NCBI GenBank assembly: GCA_039545355.1
Contig: BCJJ01000010.1
Location: forward strand, 71,085-135,084
Length of the DNA stretch: 64,000 nt
From: Trichosporon coremiiforme
Lineage: Eukaryota; Basidiomycota; Tremellomycetes; Trichosporonales; Trichosporonaceae
Direction of reading: 5' to 3'
Below are positions 43,257 through 56,263 of this stretch, one piece after another (positions within the stretch are counted from its first letter, which is position 1; each line of letters opens with the position of its first letter). The position numbers and the translations under genes are program-made. The notes under the pieces are model-generated. The model searched no databases. It was not told the DNA's origin and worked only from the letters and a program-made list of their open reading frames with translations.

Positions 43257-45509
43257 TCCATCGTCGATCACATTCAGACCGCCCCGACCTCCCGTCCGCC
43301 CCAGCAGCCAGCAGGTCCAGCGGCCAGTCCCAGCTCTCTGTTGGCGCCCAGGTGCCCAGAGTGCTCTGTGGTGCACGCCACCGGTTCAGAAATTGTTCGA
43401 ACTTAGCTGTTGGTTGAATGCACATATGCACACATTCGCTTGCCCTTGGCCCTCTATTTCCGTCCTTTCGGTCCCAGCAGCCTTAATATCATAACCTGCG
43501 TGTGCTGTGTCGATTGTGTGTGTGTGTGTTCTGTATACGGCACACCTGGCGTTCAATCGTTTCTATCCTCGTCACTGCGACAGACGATATGGCTCACTTG
43601 TCTGCACATGGTCCAGACATTTCTTGCCTCCGGGTCGCACTCACCTCTTTCCTTGACTCTTTCCCTGGTGCACAGATCCGGCCAGCGCGCCCACCAGTCC
43701 GAAAGGTCACGCTCTGGGCGGCCGCCCTGCCTCCCTGACCATTTCCTGAGGCTTCCCTGGAAAGTTCCTGGCTACCTCGCGCACGCGTCGGGATCTCACT
43801 TGCACGATGCATGCTTTGCGGTTGCTGCATGTCCGCCGGAGACGAAGACCAAAGGCTCGATGCACGAGCCTAGAGATCTGGACTGGATCTGGGCGATGGC
43901 CTCACACTTCGACACCTGCAGCCCAGAGATCAAGAATGAGGCAATTGTGGACACAATCGAGCACAGCGGCAAAATCAAAGCTCGCAAAGCTCGCAACACG
44001 CAACGTAGGGAGATTCGAGAATCGGTCGGAATCTACTCGCCCCGCCCTGCAGGTACATCGAGGAACCGCAGTCGCCAGCGCGCTGGCCAGGCCAACCAGG
44101 CCTGCCAGCAGCCAGTTCATCGCCCATCGCACCTCGCCAGCAGCCAGCATCGCGGGCCAGTCATGACAGCCAGTGTCAGCCGGCAGCATCAGCGAACGAG
44201 AGCCATGGCGCTGGTAAGGAGTACAGCGCACGGCGCACGGCGAACGGCACGAGCCTGTTCTCAATCCTTGATCCTCGAGGCATGTAGAATTGGCGCCAGG
44301 CCGGCCCCTCTTCGGTCCCCAACTATCATCGCCCAGTCGGCGGCCATCGCAGACCCACCCCGCACGCAACCGTGTCCAGCTCTGCTTGTCCTCCGACACG
44401 CGCGCGCTCGCCGGCCCCGCCGACGTCGTCGTAATATCGCCCGAGCTTAACCGGGTAACTGGCAGAGGCACGGGAAATTAGGTTATAGCAATCTGCACTG
44501 CGACGCTGCTACCCACTCCCAGTGCTGCGCGCTGCGGCGGATGGCGGATGCCGGGGCCTGGGCGGGCTGGTGTCGGGCTGGGCGGGCTGCATGGGACGGC
44601 ATTCTTTGCTCACTTGCTCCTCACTCCCCCGTGCTAGTCCTCAGATCTGTCGAGCCCACCAGCACATGAAGAGACGTTCCACTGCTCTCGTCTTTCTTCT
44701 CTCGAAGCTCGAGGTGATCAGCGGATCCTGCGGAGACGCACGATGTGACCGCCGTGCCTCCGCCTCCCACGTTGATACGCGACGGGGCATGCGGGGCATT
44801 CCCCGCCGCGCAACCGCGCATGCAATCGCACAGTAGTGGGAGAGTGGGTCGGCATCATTTGCTGGCACCAGCGGGTGCCGCGGTGCCGCACTTTTGGTAG
44901 ATCGACCCTAGCTTGATGGGCCGCATCCAGAACAGCGACACCCACCCACCGCCCTGCAGTTCCGCTCGCTATGCTGACACGCTTATGCCAGCCCTTGCTC
45001 CCCTCTTTCGGGCTCAATGACTGCTCATGCACATCGCCGCGTATGAATTAGCTGCAAGGTGCTAGCCGCATGCCGCACATCCGAAAGTACAAGCGCACGC
45101 GCGCGAATCTTAACGCGCCCAACCTTACATCATCAACGCACATGGTGCACGCCGCTGCTATATCTGCTCCCTTGGCGCGCTAATCGCACCGTGGTTCTGG
45201 TTGCTGGTCGGTTCATGTCCAGGGCAAGCTTGGCAGTAGATCACCTCGACCGAGCTGATGGATGAGACTAGAAGACGCCCGCTGATCGGTCACCGCAGAG
45301 TCGTTCTGCAGATTATCCAAACTGCTGGACATCGGGCGACCAGCTGAACTTGAAGGCTACGCAGGTCAGAGGCGACGATAAGCTTGGAACACATACCCCT
45401 AGTCCGACGACTAGATGTGCCGCACACACTGTCCGGATGTCGCACGAGGACGGAGTCGGAGCCACGCCCGGAATACGCCATTGTTTTTGCTGATTGCGGT
45501 GCAGGTTCA

Positions 45510-48208
45510 CTACTCCCTTGGCAGGTTCGAGTTGTAGGCCCACGGCCATGAGGACCAAGCACTCGTGCTACCGCTAGCCTCGGCACCGCCCGTGCCAGCC
45601 CCACTGAACATCGCGCTGATGTCCATTAGGGCGCTCGTGTCAATCGGTGTTGTGCCCGTTGTGCTCTCGAATCCTGATCCGGTAGCACTTGGCGTTGCCG
45701 CTGACGTCGTCGCGTGCGCCAGGACTTCGAGTGGCGATAGGGTATCCTCCACTGGCCGTCCCGGGTTCGGTGCTGGCATGGAATGGAATATTTGTGCGTT
45801 GAGCATGTCCCAGAGGTTGTTGTCCGGCGGCGTAGGGGTCTGCACCGGCGCCGTCGATGTCGACTGCACCGGGAACGGGACGAAGCCATGGTGCGCCATC
45901 TCGGTCCGCTTCCGCGCGTCGGGAAGTGGCGGAGGTGCCCAGCCGAGCTTCTTCAGCTGCTCCTGAATCGAGGGGTCCTTCAAGAGGTTCTCGACATCTG
46001 GCGGTTGACCAGGCGCGACCTTCTTTGGCGCACTGGGGCTAGCCTGCTTGGACGCTCCGGGGTTCGTCGTCTCCGAGAGCAGCCGCTGAAGACTGGCTGC
46101 ACTCGTGACACTGCATTTCATCGTCGTACCCATCTCCTTCAGAGCGCCGACGCACGCCTGCACGTTCTCGATGCTGGACTTGGCTTTCCGAGATTGCTTG
46201 ATAGCATTCCGTGCGCTGAGAAGGTGCACGGTTCCGGCGCTGAATACAATCTGGCTAAGCTGCACGGTCGAGTACTGCAACCCGGGACACCGACGGTGGA
46301 TCGTGATGATGTCGACAATCTTGGATGCAGCCTTCTCGCATTTGGCAACCGAATTGTCCGTCAGAGTATCTTGCTGACCAGACTGTAGTTGCGCGAACCA
46401 TGGCCGGTGAAGCAGGATCATCGTGAAAAAGTAGAAGGCGTGCAGGTTGAGGATGTGAGACGGGACGATAGCCTCAGAGTCGTCCGCGGCTGGCAGTCGC
46501 AGGGCTTCAGGAAGTGTTTCTGTCCATTGCTCGAGGGAGGTGCTGAAGAGAGTTAGTAACGCGGAACCCGATGTCAAACTCACTCGAGCTCTGAGACCAT
46601 ATGCCTGATGTTGTTGGAGCGCGTGTCGAAGCTAGTCGAATACACAGTGCTCAGCACTCGTTCCGCAATGATGCAGAGCTTGCACATCCAGACCCACGTC
46701 GTGCTCCGCCACCCCTTGACAGGTTGCCGAGGCAAAGCGGACATGTTGGCCACAAGGTCCTTTGTGATGGGATCGAACGAGTACGTGACCTTAGTCTCCA
46801 TGATTGGATGCCACAGCACTTCGTCTTCCTCGGGGTCTGGGGCAGGCACCGGAATGTCGTGGTTGCACAACACGATGCTCGCGCTCCGTCCAACATACGT
46901 GCTCCAGCATCTTACGAGTTAGCATGTCAGCTTCGTCAGCAACTCACTTATCCAGGATGTACGCCGAGTAGAACATCTTGTAGCGGTACTGTCTCGTCTC
47001 GTCCAATATCGTGCCATTGTTGACCCAGTACGAGCAGCTCGTTCCAAGTCCCACTGTATGTTAGCTGAGGGCTTCATATTTCCAGAAGCTCACAAGCTTG
47101 AACAAGCCTGAATCCAACTCCGGCGTAGACAAATCCGAGGTTCTGACGTGCGACGATGGCGTGGTACGTTCCGAGTAGCAACACGCCGGACACGGTGCTG
47201 AGCATGGCTGACTCGACTTCGTCCTCAAAGAGGTCCTTCGCCCGTCTCGAGAACGCCGTTCTTAGCCGTTCGCGAACCTGAGGGTCAATCTGCAGCAGCG
47301 ACACTCCGATCGCGAGAACGATGTTGTGCAGCATCGGGCTGTAATACGCGGACTGCCGTGGCCGAATGACGGTACCGTCGACGGCGGGGGCAGTTCGCAG
47401 ATCTGTCCGGAACTCTTTCTCGTGCACCCACATGCACTGCGGGTTGAAGTAGTCGAAGAACAGCCGCAGCACCTCGTCGTGTGTGGCCTGGTCGAGTTCG
47501 GGGGAAGGTAGGGAAGACTCCTCCTTCCGCGGTGTGAGGTTAGCCACCCGCTCCACTCGTCGCAGCGAAGCGCCCGCGAGATTTGACGGCAATGCCGGCG
47601 CAGATTCTGGATGCTTGAACACAGAGGTGTGGCCGCACTCAACGAGCTGACCCGTCTCCTCGTCAATCTGGGGTCAGTCAACTGCTCCCGAAGCTTCCTC
47701 ACCTTGAGCCGATCAGACCCATGGTTCACGGGTTTGAGCGCCTTCTTGTCCTTGTCCTCTGACGTGGCCTCGTCGATCGCGGTGGGGCTGATGCCGTGTG
47801 ACTTGAGGATGCTCTCGAGTGACCGGACGCGCGACTCAAGCGAGGCGACGTACGCTTTCGGCGTGGACCGTCTGCCGTCCTGCTCAGGGGTGTAGACGCA
47901 GTCTTCCTTGTAAACCTTGCAGATGGCTGCATGTTAGCTGGAGTGGAGGAGGGGCCCAGCGAATGCACGTACCGCATGATGGTTGGCCGCCGTCGCACTT
48001 TGTTTTCCTGCACGCAGTGGTTAGTATCTTTGTTTCCTTCGTCTGTCATGGATCAAGTGGAGGAAGATACGCACCTCAGCCGACACGAGTTGCACGCTCG
48101 CGAAATGTGGGACACGCGCCTGCGGGATGTCTTGGGTCCGAGCAGAGAGTCGTCTGCTGGTCGGACGCGTGATTTGGACCGCTCTTCTGGTGTCGGTTTT
48201 GTGACCAT
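45510..48208 (-). CDS. Zn2Cys6 fungal transcription factor
   Basis: Seven exons, 48208-48075, 48007-47973, 47926-47703, 47667-47094, 47053-46948, 46910-46584 and 46542-45510, give 810 residues with matching phases. The DNA-binding cluster is assembled from three exons: ACNSCRLRKTKCDGGQPSCA, then ICKVYKEDCVY, all six Cys present (residues ~40-70), followed by a dimerisation coiled coil (VASLESRVRSLESILKSHG). Residues ~200-480 are the fungal transcription factor middle homology domain (LRLFFDYFNPQCMWVHEKEF, VYAGVGFRLVQALGLGTSCS, YSAYILDKCWSTYVGRSAS). The C terminus is Pro/Thr/Ser-rich, as in activation regions. Target genes are unknown. All internal introns are short (35-67 nt). Confidence 0.88.
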
Positions 48209-49125
48209 GGTTGTGGCTGATGAGGAGAAAGGAAGGCATCAAGAGACCGGTCGGTCGGGTGGTGGATGCAAAAGCCCCAGGGCAAGGTCCGAGATCTTGT
48301 GGGCGTGGGCTGGGGTGCCGCGAGGGTGGGGGCGGGGGAGCCAAGGGGAAGGATCAGAGGAATGGAAACTACGGCCAACTCGGTCCAATAGTTGCCCAAC
48401 GGGGCTCCCATGGCGATGCCGATGGTGGCCGAACTTCACCGGAGATTAGAATCCCAGAGGCACCATGATAACAACGTCGCCTGTGCTTAGTGCAGCTCAC
48501 TTGTCTCGGAGCATCAATCGTCTCTCAGTCTCTAGAGAAGAGCAACCGCTGCAGCCGTAGGCCAACCTGGAATTGGCGTGTTCCTTCCTCAACCCTGACT
48601 GAACTGCTTATCGCACGCTCGACATTGAACTAACCGCGGTATGCCTGCCACACCGTACTCAACCTGCTTCTACTTCGACGCACACTACCTCTACAATTTG
48701 GAGGACTAGGCATGGAAATCAACCACTGAGAGATGCTTCCGTTGCGGGGGAAGGTCAGGACCTTGTAATGTTAATGTCACCTATCGCTGCGCATTGCCCG
48801 GGAGCAGCAGGTATGATCTTCGCAAGCCCACGACACATGTGGTGCCACTGAGCAATAATGTTCCCGGCTTTGACGACTTCCGGGGTTCTCGGAGTGAGGG
48901 GGGAGCTGGGGACAGGACCGTGTGAGCGAGGTCAAAAGCGGGTAACTTACTTGATGTTAAGTAGCACTTATAGGACCCAAAGCTGTCCTTCGACATCAGG
49001 CACATGTGGCTGCCATCTCCTTCTATACATTTAATATTTTATCCGCAAGCGAACGAAGTGAGAAGTAGTTATTGTCGGTCATTAATGCACAGTCCTCAGC
49101 ATCCTAAGCTTTTCGTGCGCCCTAA
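48209..49125. other. Intergenic, divergent upstream region
   Basis: About 900 bp between the transcription factor start and the small gene at 49126. No clear element was recognised. Confidence 0.45.
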
Positions 49126-49576
49126 GTGTTCCCGAGCAATGGCGACATGTCTCTCTTGAGCCTTGACATCTGTCAAATGTGTCTCGGCCTAAAGATTCGC
49201 CACCATCCTCCCTCTAGGTCGTGTAGCGACCGAGATCAAGGCCACAACTGCCTCTGCACAGTCCAGGAGGTGATCCAGCAGCGCCTCGCGGAGTGCCGTA
49301 AGGGCCAGACCGATCCCAGTGATTCGACAAGTTCCGCGACCAGTGAAAGATGGCCCAGCCATGAGCATCTCGGGCGAGCTCGACTTTGACAGGTACCCCG
49401 ATTCCCCTGCCTCCCCTTCCCCGCAGCGCTACCTTAACTCATTCCTGTCCCTCATCAACACACTCGGAGAGGGTGAGATCGTTCTCGTCTCGGGCTCACC
49501 CACCATCGTGAACAATGTCACCAAGTTTACCGAGGACGACGGAAATGTCCAGACGATCATTGTGGGTGAAGACTGA
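49126..49576 (+). CDS. Small unknown protein, two exons (provisional)
   Basis: Joining 49126-49297 to 49359-49576 (GTAAGG donor, CCCAG acceptor, 61-nt intron) gives 129 residues in phase. The first half has several Cys (ICQMCLGLKIRHH, CSDRDQGHNCLC) that might bind metal. The second half is acidic with a small hydrophobic helix (RYLNSFLSLINTLGEGEIVL) and ends VQTIIVGED. I do not recognise the family. No CTAAC/CTGAC branch site is seen in the intron, so the joint is uncertain. The second exon alone could start at the ATG at 49361 or be the last exon of a longer gene. A start at 49147 is also possible. It converges with MTG2, about 110 bp between stops. Confidence 0.4.
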
Positions 49577-49684
49577 GTCCTTAACCGGACATAGAATCGC
49601 GACTACGAAGGATCGGAAGGAAAAGGAACAGAAGGAATAGGACGGCACAGAAGACTGGAATGGAATGAATGGTTGTAGTATGCA

Positions 49685-51287
49685 TTAAATGAGATCATCT
49701 GCCTTCTCTACTAGCTCGGGCTCAGGCTCCGGAGCCGGTGGCGGCGGGGCTTTCTTCGGCCGTGCAGCGTCAACAGCGTCGGCGAGGAGGTGCACGAGAC
49801 GGTCAAGACCCGTGCCGTACTTGGCACTGATGACGAGGACCTCAGCGTCGGCCGCCTGCTTCAGCACCTCGACCTTGTCCTTGATCTCATCCTCGGGCAG
49901 CTCGTCCGTCTTGTTCAGTGCGACGATGCGGATCCGCTCTGAGAGGCCCTCCTTGTACGCCTCGAGCTCAGTGTGCAGCGTCTGCATGTCGGCGACGGGG
50001 TCAGGGCGGCGTGCATCGAGCACATACGCGAGTGCGAGCGAGCGCTCAATCGAGCGGAGGAACGAGTGGCCGAGTCCCACATTCTCCGAGGCACGGGCGA
50101 GCAGACCAGGGTTGTCCGAGATCGTGAAGCGGGTCTTCTCGGGGACATCGCGCTTCGCAGCACGAGGAAGAGGCTGGTAGTCACCCCGCTGTCTAGCCGC
50201 CTCGTCTGCAGCACGCTCGTCCTCCGTGTCTTCAACCGGGTTCTGCATCGCGGCCGCCCACGTTCCGTCCTCGAGCACGCGCACGACACCAATCTGCGGG
50301 TGCAGTGTCGTGAACGCGTAGTTTGCGACTTCAGCGCGGCGACCAGTCAATTGACGGAGGAGCGTGCTCTTCCCCGCGTTCGGGAGGCCGACGAGACCGA
50401 CATCAGCGAGCAGCTTCAGCTCAAACTCGAACGTCCTCGTCGGCGGGAGCACACCGCGACTCGCGAGTCGGGGATGCCGTGTACCGAGGGTGACGAAGTG
50501 GGGGTTGCCGAATCCACCGACGCCGCCTCGGGCGAGCAGAATCGGCTCAGTGATGGGCTCGGCGATGTCTAGCTCGAGCGGCGGTTCGACGTCGAAACCA
50601 GGCGTTGTCCGGGACCACCGACCAGCTCGCCGCAGGAGCGTCTCCGCCTCGCGGATGTCACGGTCGCTCGCCTCCAGGTTCGGGTGCTTCACGAGCCATC
50701 GCTCGCGTGTCCGCTTGTGCCGCTCCTCGCGGGGGAGGTCCAGATCGTCGTACTCGCGCCCAACCTTTTCTGCCTCGCCCTCTCGCCGCACTTCACGGAT
50801 CACCGTGCCGACTGGCACTGCCACCAGCACGTCCTCGCCTCTCCGTCCGTGCCTCAGGTTGCCCGCTCCGTTGCCACCCTGTCCACCGATCAGCCGCTTC
50901 GAAACTGACGACAGGGACGACAGGTGCGGGTTCGTTGTGAGGTACACTGCACCGCCAGGTCCGCCGTTGCCGCCTGACGGTGGCCCAAGTCCGCGCTTCG
51001 TCGGCAGGAACGCCGAGGTTCCGGCACCGCCCTTGCCTGCTGTCAGCTACATTAAGGGGCTACCCACCTCCCCGCACAGTGACCTTGAGAAAGTCGACGA
51101 AGTCTCCGCCCTGGCGCCCGCGTTTGACCTCCATCTTTTTCCGCCGCCGGTGCAGCTCGCCGGTGACATTGCCAAAGTCGTCCTCCGTCTCCTCAATGTG
51201 CACCGGGTCGGGCTGCGGGATCGTATGCTTCAGCCGCGAGCCGCAAGGCCTGCAGGCCCTGCACAGCGGTCGGAGTCGTCGGAGCAT
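49685..51287 (-). CDS. MTG2: Mitochondrial Obg-family GTPase (Mtg2)
   Basis: Exons 51287-51068 and 51036-49685 give 523 residues. Obg/Mtg2 GTPases help assemble the mitochondrial large ribosomal subunit. The N terminus (MLLR-like MLRRLRPLCRACRPCGSR) looks like a mitochondrial presequence. The glycine-rich Obg fold follows: FVDFLKVTVRGGKGGAG across the splice junction, PSGGNGGPGGAVYL and GGQGGNGAGNLRHGRRGED. The GTPase domain has GLPNAGKST (P-loop), DNPGL, NKTD and a SAK motif. The intron is only 31 nt (51067-51037) yet has a GTGGGT donor, CTGAC branch site and CAG acceptor; splicing there restores the invariant VRGGKGG motif, and without it the frame stops at once. Acidic Pro-rich C terminus. 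Divergent from CSN4. Confidence 0.92.
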
Positions 51288-51630
51288 GGTGTAATGTACA
51301 GTGTTAATGGCGCTGAAATTCGGGCACGAATGACATCAAGCTCCCCAGTCACGTGACTCCATCAGAGTAACAGGAGCTCTGAAAGTCCGGGATTTCTGAT
51401 GTTGAGCGAGGCGAAGCCTGCCTGCGGAGAGAGTATATGAAAGAGCAACGATGGACGCAGCGGGTGGACTACGTGCGCTGTCAGCTTCCTGGTAGGGTCG
51501 TGGTAGAGGACTTGCCACAGCACCTCTACAGTGGAGGAAGGTCACCACGCGGAAGCAAAATGAGAGTGTCGGCGACGCCCAACGTCATCGTTGTTGTTCC
51601 TCGGTCTCAACATCAGCCGACCATCCGACC
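51288..51630. promoter_or_regulatory. Divergent promoter region of MTG2 and CSN4
   Basis: 343 bp between divergent starts, containing the 12-bp palindrome AGTCACGTGACT at 51347-51358, a classic bHLH (Cbf1/USF-type) CACGTG site. Confidence 0.55.
51347..51358. promoter_or_regulatory. Palindromic CACGTG E-box
   Basis: AGTCACGTGACT is a perfect 12-bp palindrome. The 11-bp core AGTCACGTGAC recurs at 59968-59978 upstream of CHC1. Confidence 0.6.
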
Positions 51631-53240
51631 ATGGACATCGACAGCGACATCGACGCGCGGCTCTCCGCAGCGGCGGGACAGGGGCAGCGCGAGCGAGTGG
51701 AGGGATACCTCTCTCTCCTCGCCGAGCTGCTCACGACGAAACCTGTCCCGGTGCAGGCGCTCATCAAGTTCGGCCAGCACTTCACCACCTCGACGACTAT
51801 GGCTATGGTCGTCGGGTCGCGTGTTCTCGACGCACTTGTGGCTTCTCTCTGCGTGGGACTGCAGCTCGACGTCGACATCAACGACAACGGGGATAAGGAG
51901 AAGTGGACACAGCTTGGGAAGCAGGCGTTCGGAGGTGAGTGACTTCTGTTCTCCAAGCCTGGCAAGCGGTATGCACCCTCCACCACCGCTCGGGTTTTAG
52001 AGGAAGCTATGCCACTCGGTACGCTAGCTGACATTCAGATGAGGAAGGCGAGGAGGCGAGGAAGGCGGTTATCGAGGGTGTGCTGGAGCCGGACCTGGCG
52101 GGTTGGTGTGAGGAGCAGACGACGACGCTGCGACATGCGCTCAGTCTGATTCGGCAGAAGGAGGAAGACTGGTACGGGGCCGCCAGGGCGCTAATGAACA
52201 TTCCCCTCGAGGGTGGTGGGCGGTAAGTTAGGTGTGTCGCCGGCAGGCAAGAAGCTCATATCAGAATTGTCACCGACGAGGACAAACTAGTAGTGTACAT
52301 CAAGATCGTTCGTCTACTTCTCGAGGTAAGCTGTCTGCTCGTGCCTTTTAGCTGACATGCAGTGCGGCGAGTCTGGCCACGCGCAGACGTACTTCTCGCG
52401 TGCGCAGTCGCTGATCCAGCCGAGTACGGACCACAAGACACAGCTCGAGTTCCGCCTGTCACACGCGCGCCTGCTTGACTACTTTGCGCGTTTCACAGAG
52501 GCTGCGCAGAAGTACCACGAGATCTCCTTTGACACAGCGATCGACACGGACGACCGTGCCCACATGCTCGCCGCAGCTGTTACGACGTCTATCCTCGCCC
52601 CAGCCGGCCCGCCGAGGCAGCGCATGCTCGCGAGCCTGAACCGCGACGAGCGCATGCAATCTCTCCCGCCGCACCTCGGCACGATGCTCAAGAAGATGCT
52701 GCTCGAGTACATCGTGCGTCCCGAGGAGGTTGAGGAGTTTGAGCGCGGACTCGAGCCGCACCAGCGCGCCATCGTCGAGGGCGGTGGTACTGTGCTCGAG
52801 CGTGCGATCCGCGAGCACAACGTCGGCGCCTGTGCCAAGGTGTACGACAACGTCAGCTTCGACGGGCTCGGAGAGCTGCTCGGACTCGACGCCGCCGCTG
52901 CTGAGGCGACTGCTCGCCGTATGATTGAACAGGGACGGTGAGTACCGAAATGGTCTAATCTGTAGCTGACATCAGCCTTCGCGCGTGGATTGACCAGCCC
53001 CTTGGTCTGCTGTACTTCGAGTCGCGCAACGTGCACGACTCGGCAGACGCGCAGGGCACCGCTGGAGGACTCGGCATCGAGCGCACCGAGGCGCCGATCG
53101 AGCCCGTCTCGTGGTCTGAGAGGTGGGACGACCGCATCCGCGCAACGAGTCTGAAGGTGAGTTAAAGATGCTACATCCAAACTGATAACTAGGTCGAGGC
53201 CCTCGCGGCTACCATCCAGGAGCGCGGACTCGTCGCGTAA
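51631..53240 (+). CDS. CSN4: COP9 signalosome subunit 4
   Basis: Six exons, 51631-51934, 52039-52222, 52265-52325, 52363-52937, 52976-53156 and 53193-53240, give 450 residues with consistent phases. Csn4 is a PCI-domain subunit of the COP9 signalosome, which removes Nedd8 from cullin ligases. Family landmarks are LRHALSLIRQKEEDWYGAAR, the TPR-like helices (VVYIKIVRLLLE, AQTYFSRAQSLI, RLSHARLLDYFARFTEAAQK), the Csn4-typical RQRMLASLNRDERM, then HLGTMLKKMLLEYIVRP and the winged-helix part with NVHDSADAQGTAGGLG. It ends in a short C-terminal helix. The other introns are 36-42 nt; the first is 104 nt. Confidence 0.9.
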
Positions 53241-53298
53241 CCGATACTGTATATACATCTATGACCATGTAACATTCTATCTGTGTAATCTGGCACCT

Positions 53299-54006
53299 TC
53301 ACTGCGTCCACAGCGTCCCGATAGGCTCGACGGGGTCAAGAGCGCGCTGTGCCTCAGCCCAGATGGCTTCCTCGACCTCATCAAGCGTGCCCTCAGCCGA
53401 AACCTCGACCATGCGCTCCTGTCCATGTTTCCGCCTAAGGTCGTCGAACACAGCAGCGAACTGCCTTCGCACCTCCTTCTGCAGCTCGACGTTCTCGTAC
53501 CGCTCCTGTCCATACGCACCACGCTGCGCCGCAACCTCAGGGGAGAGAGTGAGGTACAGTGTCAGGTCGGGTAACGGGAGGCCAACGTCCGGCACCTGAC
53601 AGTAACCAAAGTCGAGCCCCTTGGCGGCACTGAAGGCGAGCCCGCTGAACGCGTAGCGGTCCACGACGACGGACTCGCCGGACTCGAGCGAGGCGAGAAT
53701 CGAGCTGACGCACTCCCAGCGGTTCGCGCTGAAGAGGAGGTGGATCGCATGGTCATCCATCTCAGCCTTTGACTGGAGGTACGCATCGATCATCTTGCCG
53801 ATGCCTGTCGTGCGGTCTGTCGTTAGCTCGGAAGAGGTAGTCGCAGCTCAGGCTGCAATACCTGTGGATATTGACTCACCAGGGAACTTCTGGAGGCGTG
53901 CCTTGCGGCCCTCCTTCTGCAGACGTGCAATGAGGCGGTCGACCTGCGTCGTCTTCCCGGAGCGGTCGAGACCCTCGAACACGATGAGCGCTCCGCGTTG
54001 CACCAT
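53299..54006 (-). CDS. CDC8: Thymidylate kinase
   Basis: Exons 54006-53880 and 53816-53299, with a 63-nt intron, give 214 residues, normal for the family. The enzyme phosphorylates dTMP to dTDP for DNA synthesis. The P-loop is FEGLDRSGKTTQ (residues ~10-21), the dTMP-binding part FPDRTTGIGKMI spans the splice junction, and the DRYAFSGLAFSAAKG segment carries the conserved DRY motif. LPLPDLTLYLTLSPEVAAQR is the family's P-D-x-x-x-x-L signature. Only 58 bp separate its stop from that of CSN4 (convergent), and it is divergent from ARP3 with a 301-bp gap. Confidence 0.93.
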
Positions 54007-54307
54007 TGCTGTCCTGTTTGTTGTTGTTGCTAGCTAGCGTTGACTTTCTGACGCGCTCGCGTCATGACCTTCCTCCTGGACCGTGGGGGTGGAGGTCAAA
54101 TGCAAGCCTGCCTTTGCTTCCGCTAATGCTGAGACATTACAATCCATCGGATTCAATGTGCTAATCGTCAATAGAAAGCAGCTGAAGTGATGTGTCATCC
54201 TCATTCCCCAAGTGTCAGGCCCACTCACTCGCTGTGCAAGTGGTGACGTTGTACTCTGCTCTCAGGACCTGTGCTCAGCTACACCTCAACATCAACCTCT
54301 ATCCACC
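54007..54307. promoter_or_regulatory. Divergent promoter region of CDC8 and ARP3
   Basis: 301 bp between divergent start codons. No specific element could be named. Confidence 0.45.
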
Positions 54308-55862
<1,555 letters not shown>

Positions 55863-56263
55863 GCGGAGGAAGCGGGCTTGCTGCTAACGCACGCACCCGG
55901 GAACTATGGGTTTAACGCACAAATCGTAGTCTTTTAGATAGAAGTTTATGAATACCGTAAGCAGGGAGCAGGGCGCCGCATGCATCGCTGGCGTTGGCGA
56001 TGGCTGGGCCAACGGCCGAGGGCGCCGTGTCAGGGTCGGAGTCAGGCGATCGGCGGCGCTGCCAGCCAGCGAAATCCACGAGTGACATAGCGTCATCGCC
56101 CCCGCGTTCCCTCACCCAGCTCAGCCTCAAGGATCCACGCCCCGCACCTGTACCCCCAACCTGCAACCGGCACACGCACCGTGACGACTCATCGAGCCTG
56201 AGCCGAAACACGACTCACCTCCAGTCAACTCAACGTCTCTCTCTTGCATCCAACCACTCCACC
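55863..56263. other. Intergenic, ARP3 3' region and FIT promoter
   Basis: 401 bp. No gene was recognised. Confidence 0.45.

Larger units (their letters stand above)
42270..45509. other. Very long intergenic region upstream of the chitin synthase
   Basis: 3.2 kb without a supported gene. It contains tandem AGGTGTGCC units at about 42925-42965 and GGACCTGAGCA units near 43220-43256. A 346-codon open frame (43410-44450, +) has no recognisable domain. Confidence 0.5.

Noticed and set aside
43410..44450. 346-codon frame on the + strand
   Set aside because: No recognisable domain, biased Arg/Ala/Ser composition and other open frames overlapping it; not enough to call a gene, but kept as a point to check.
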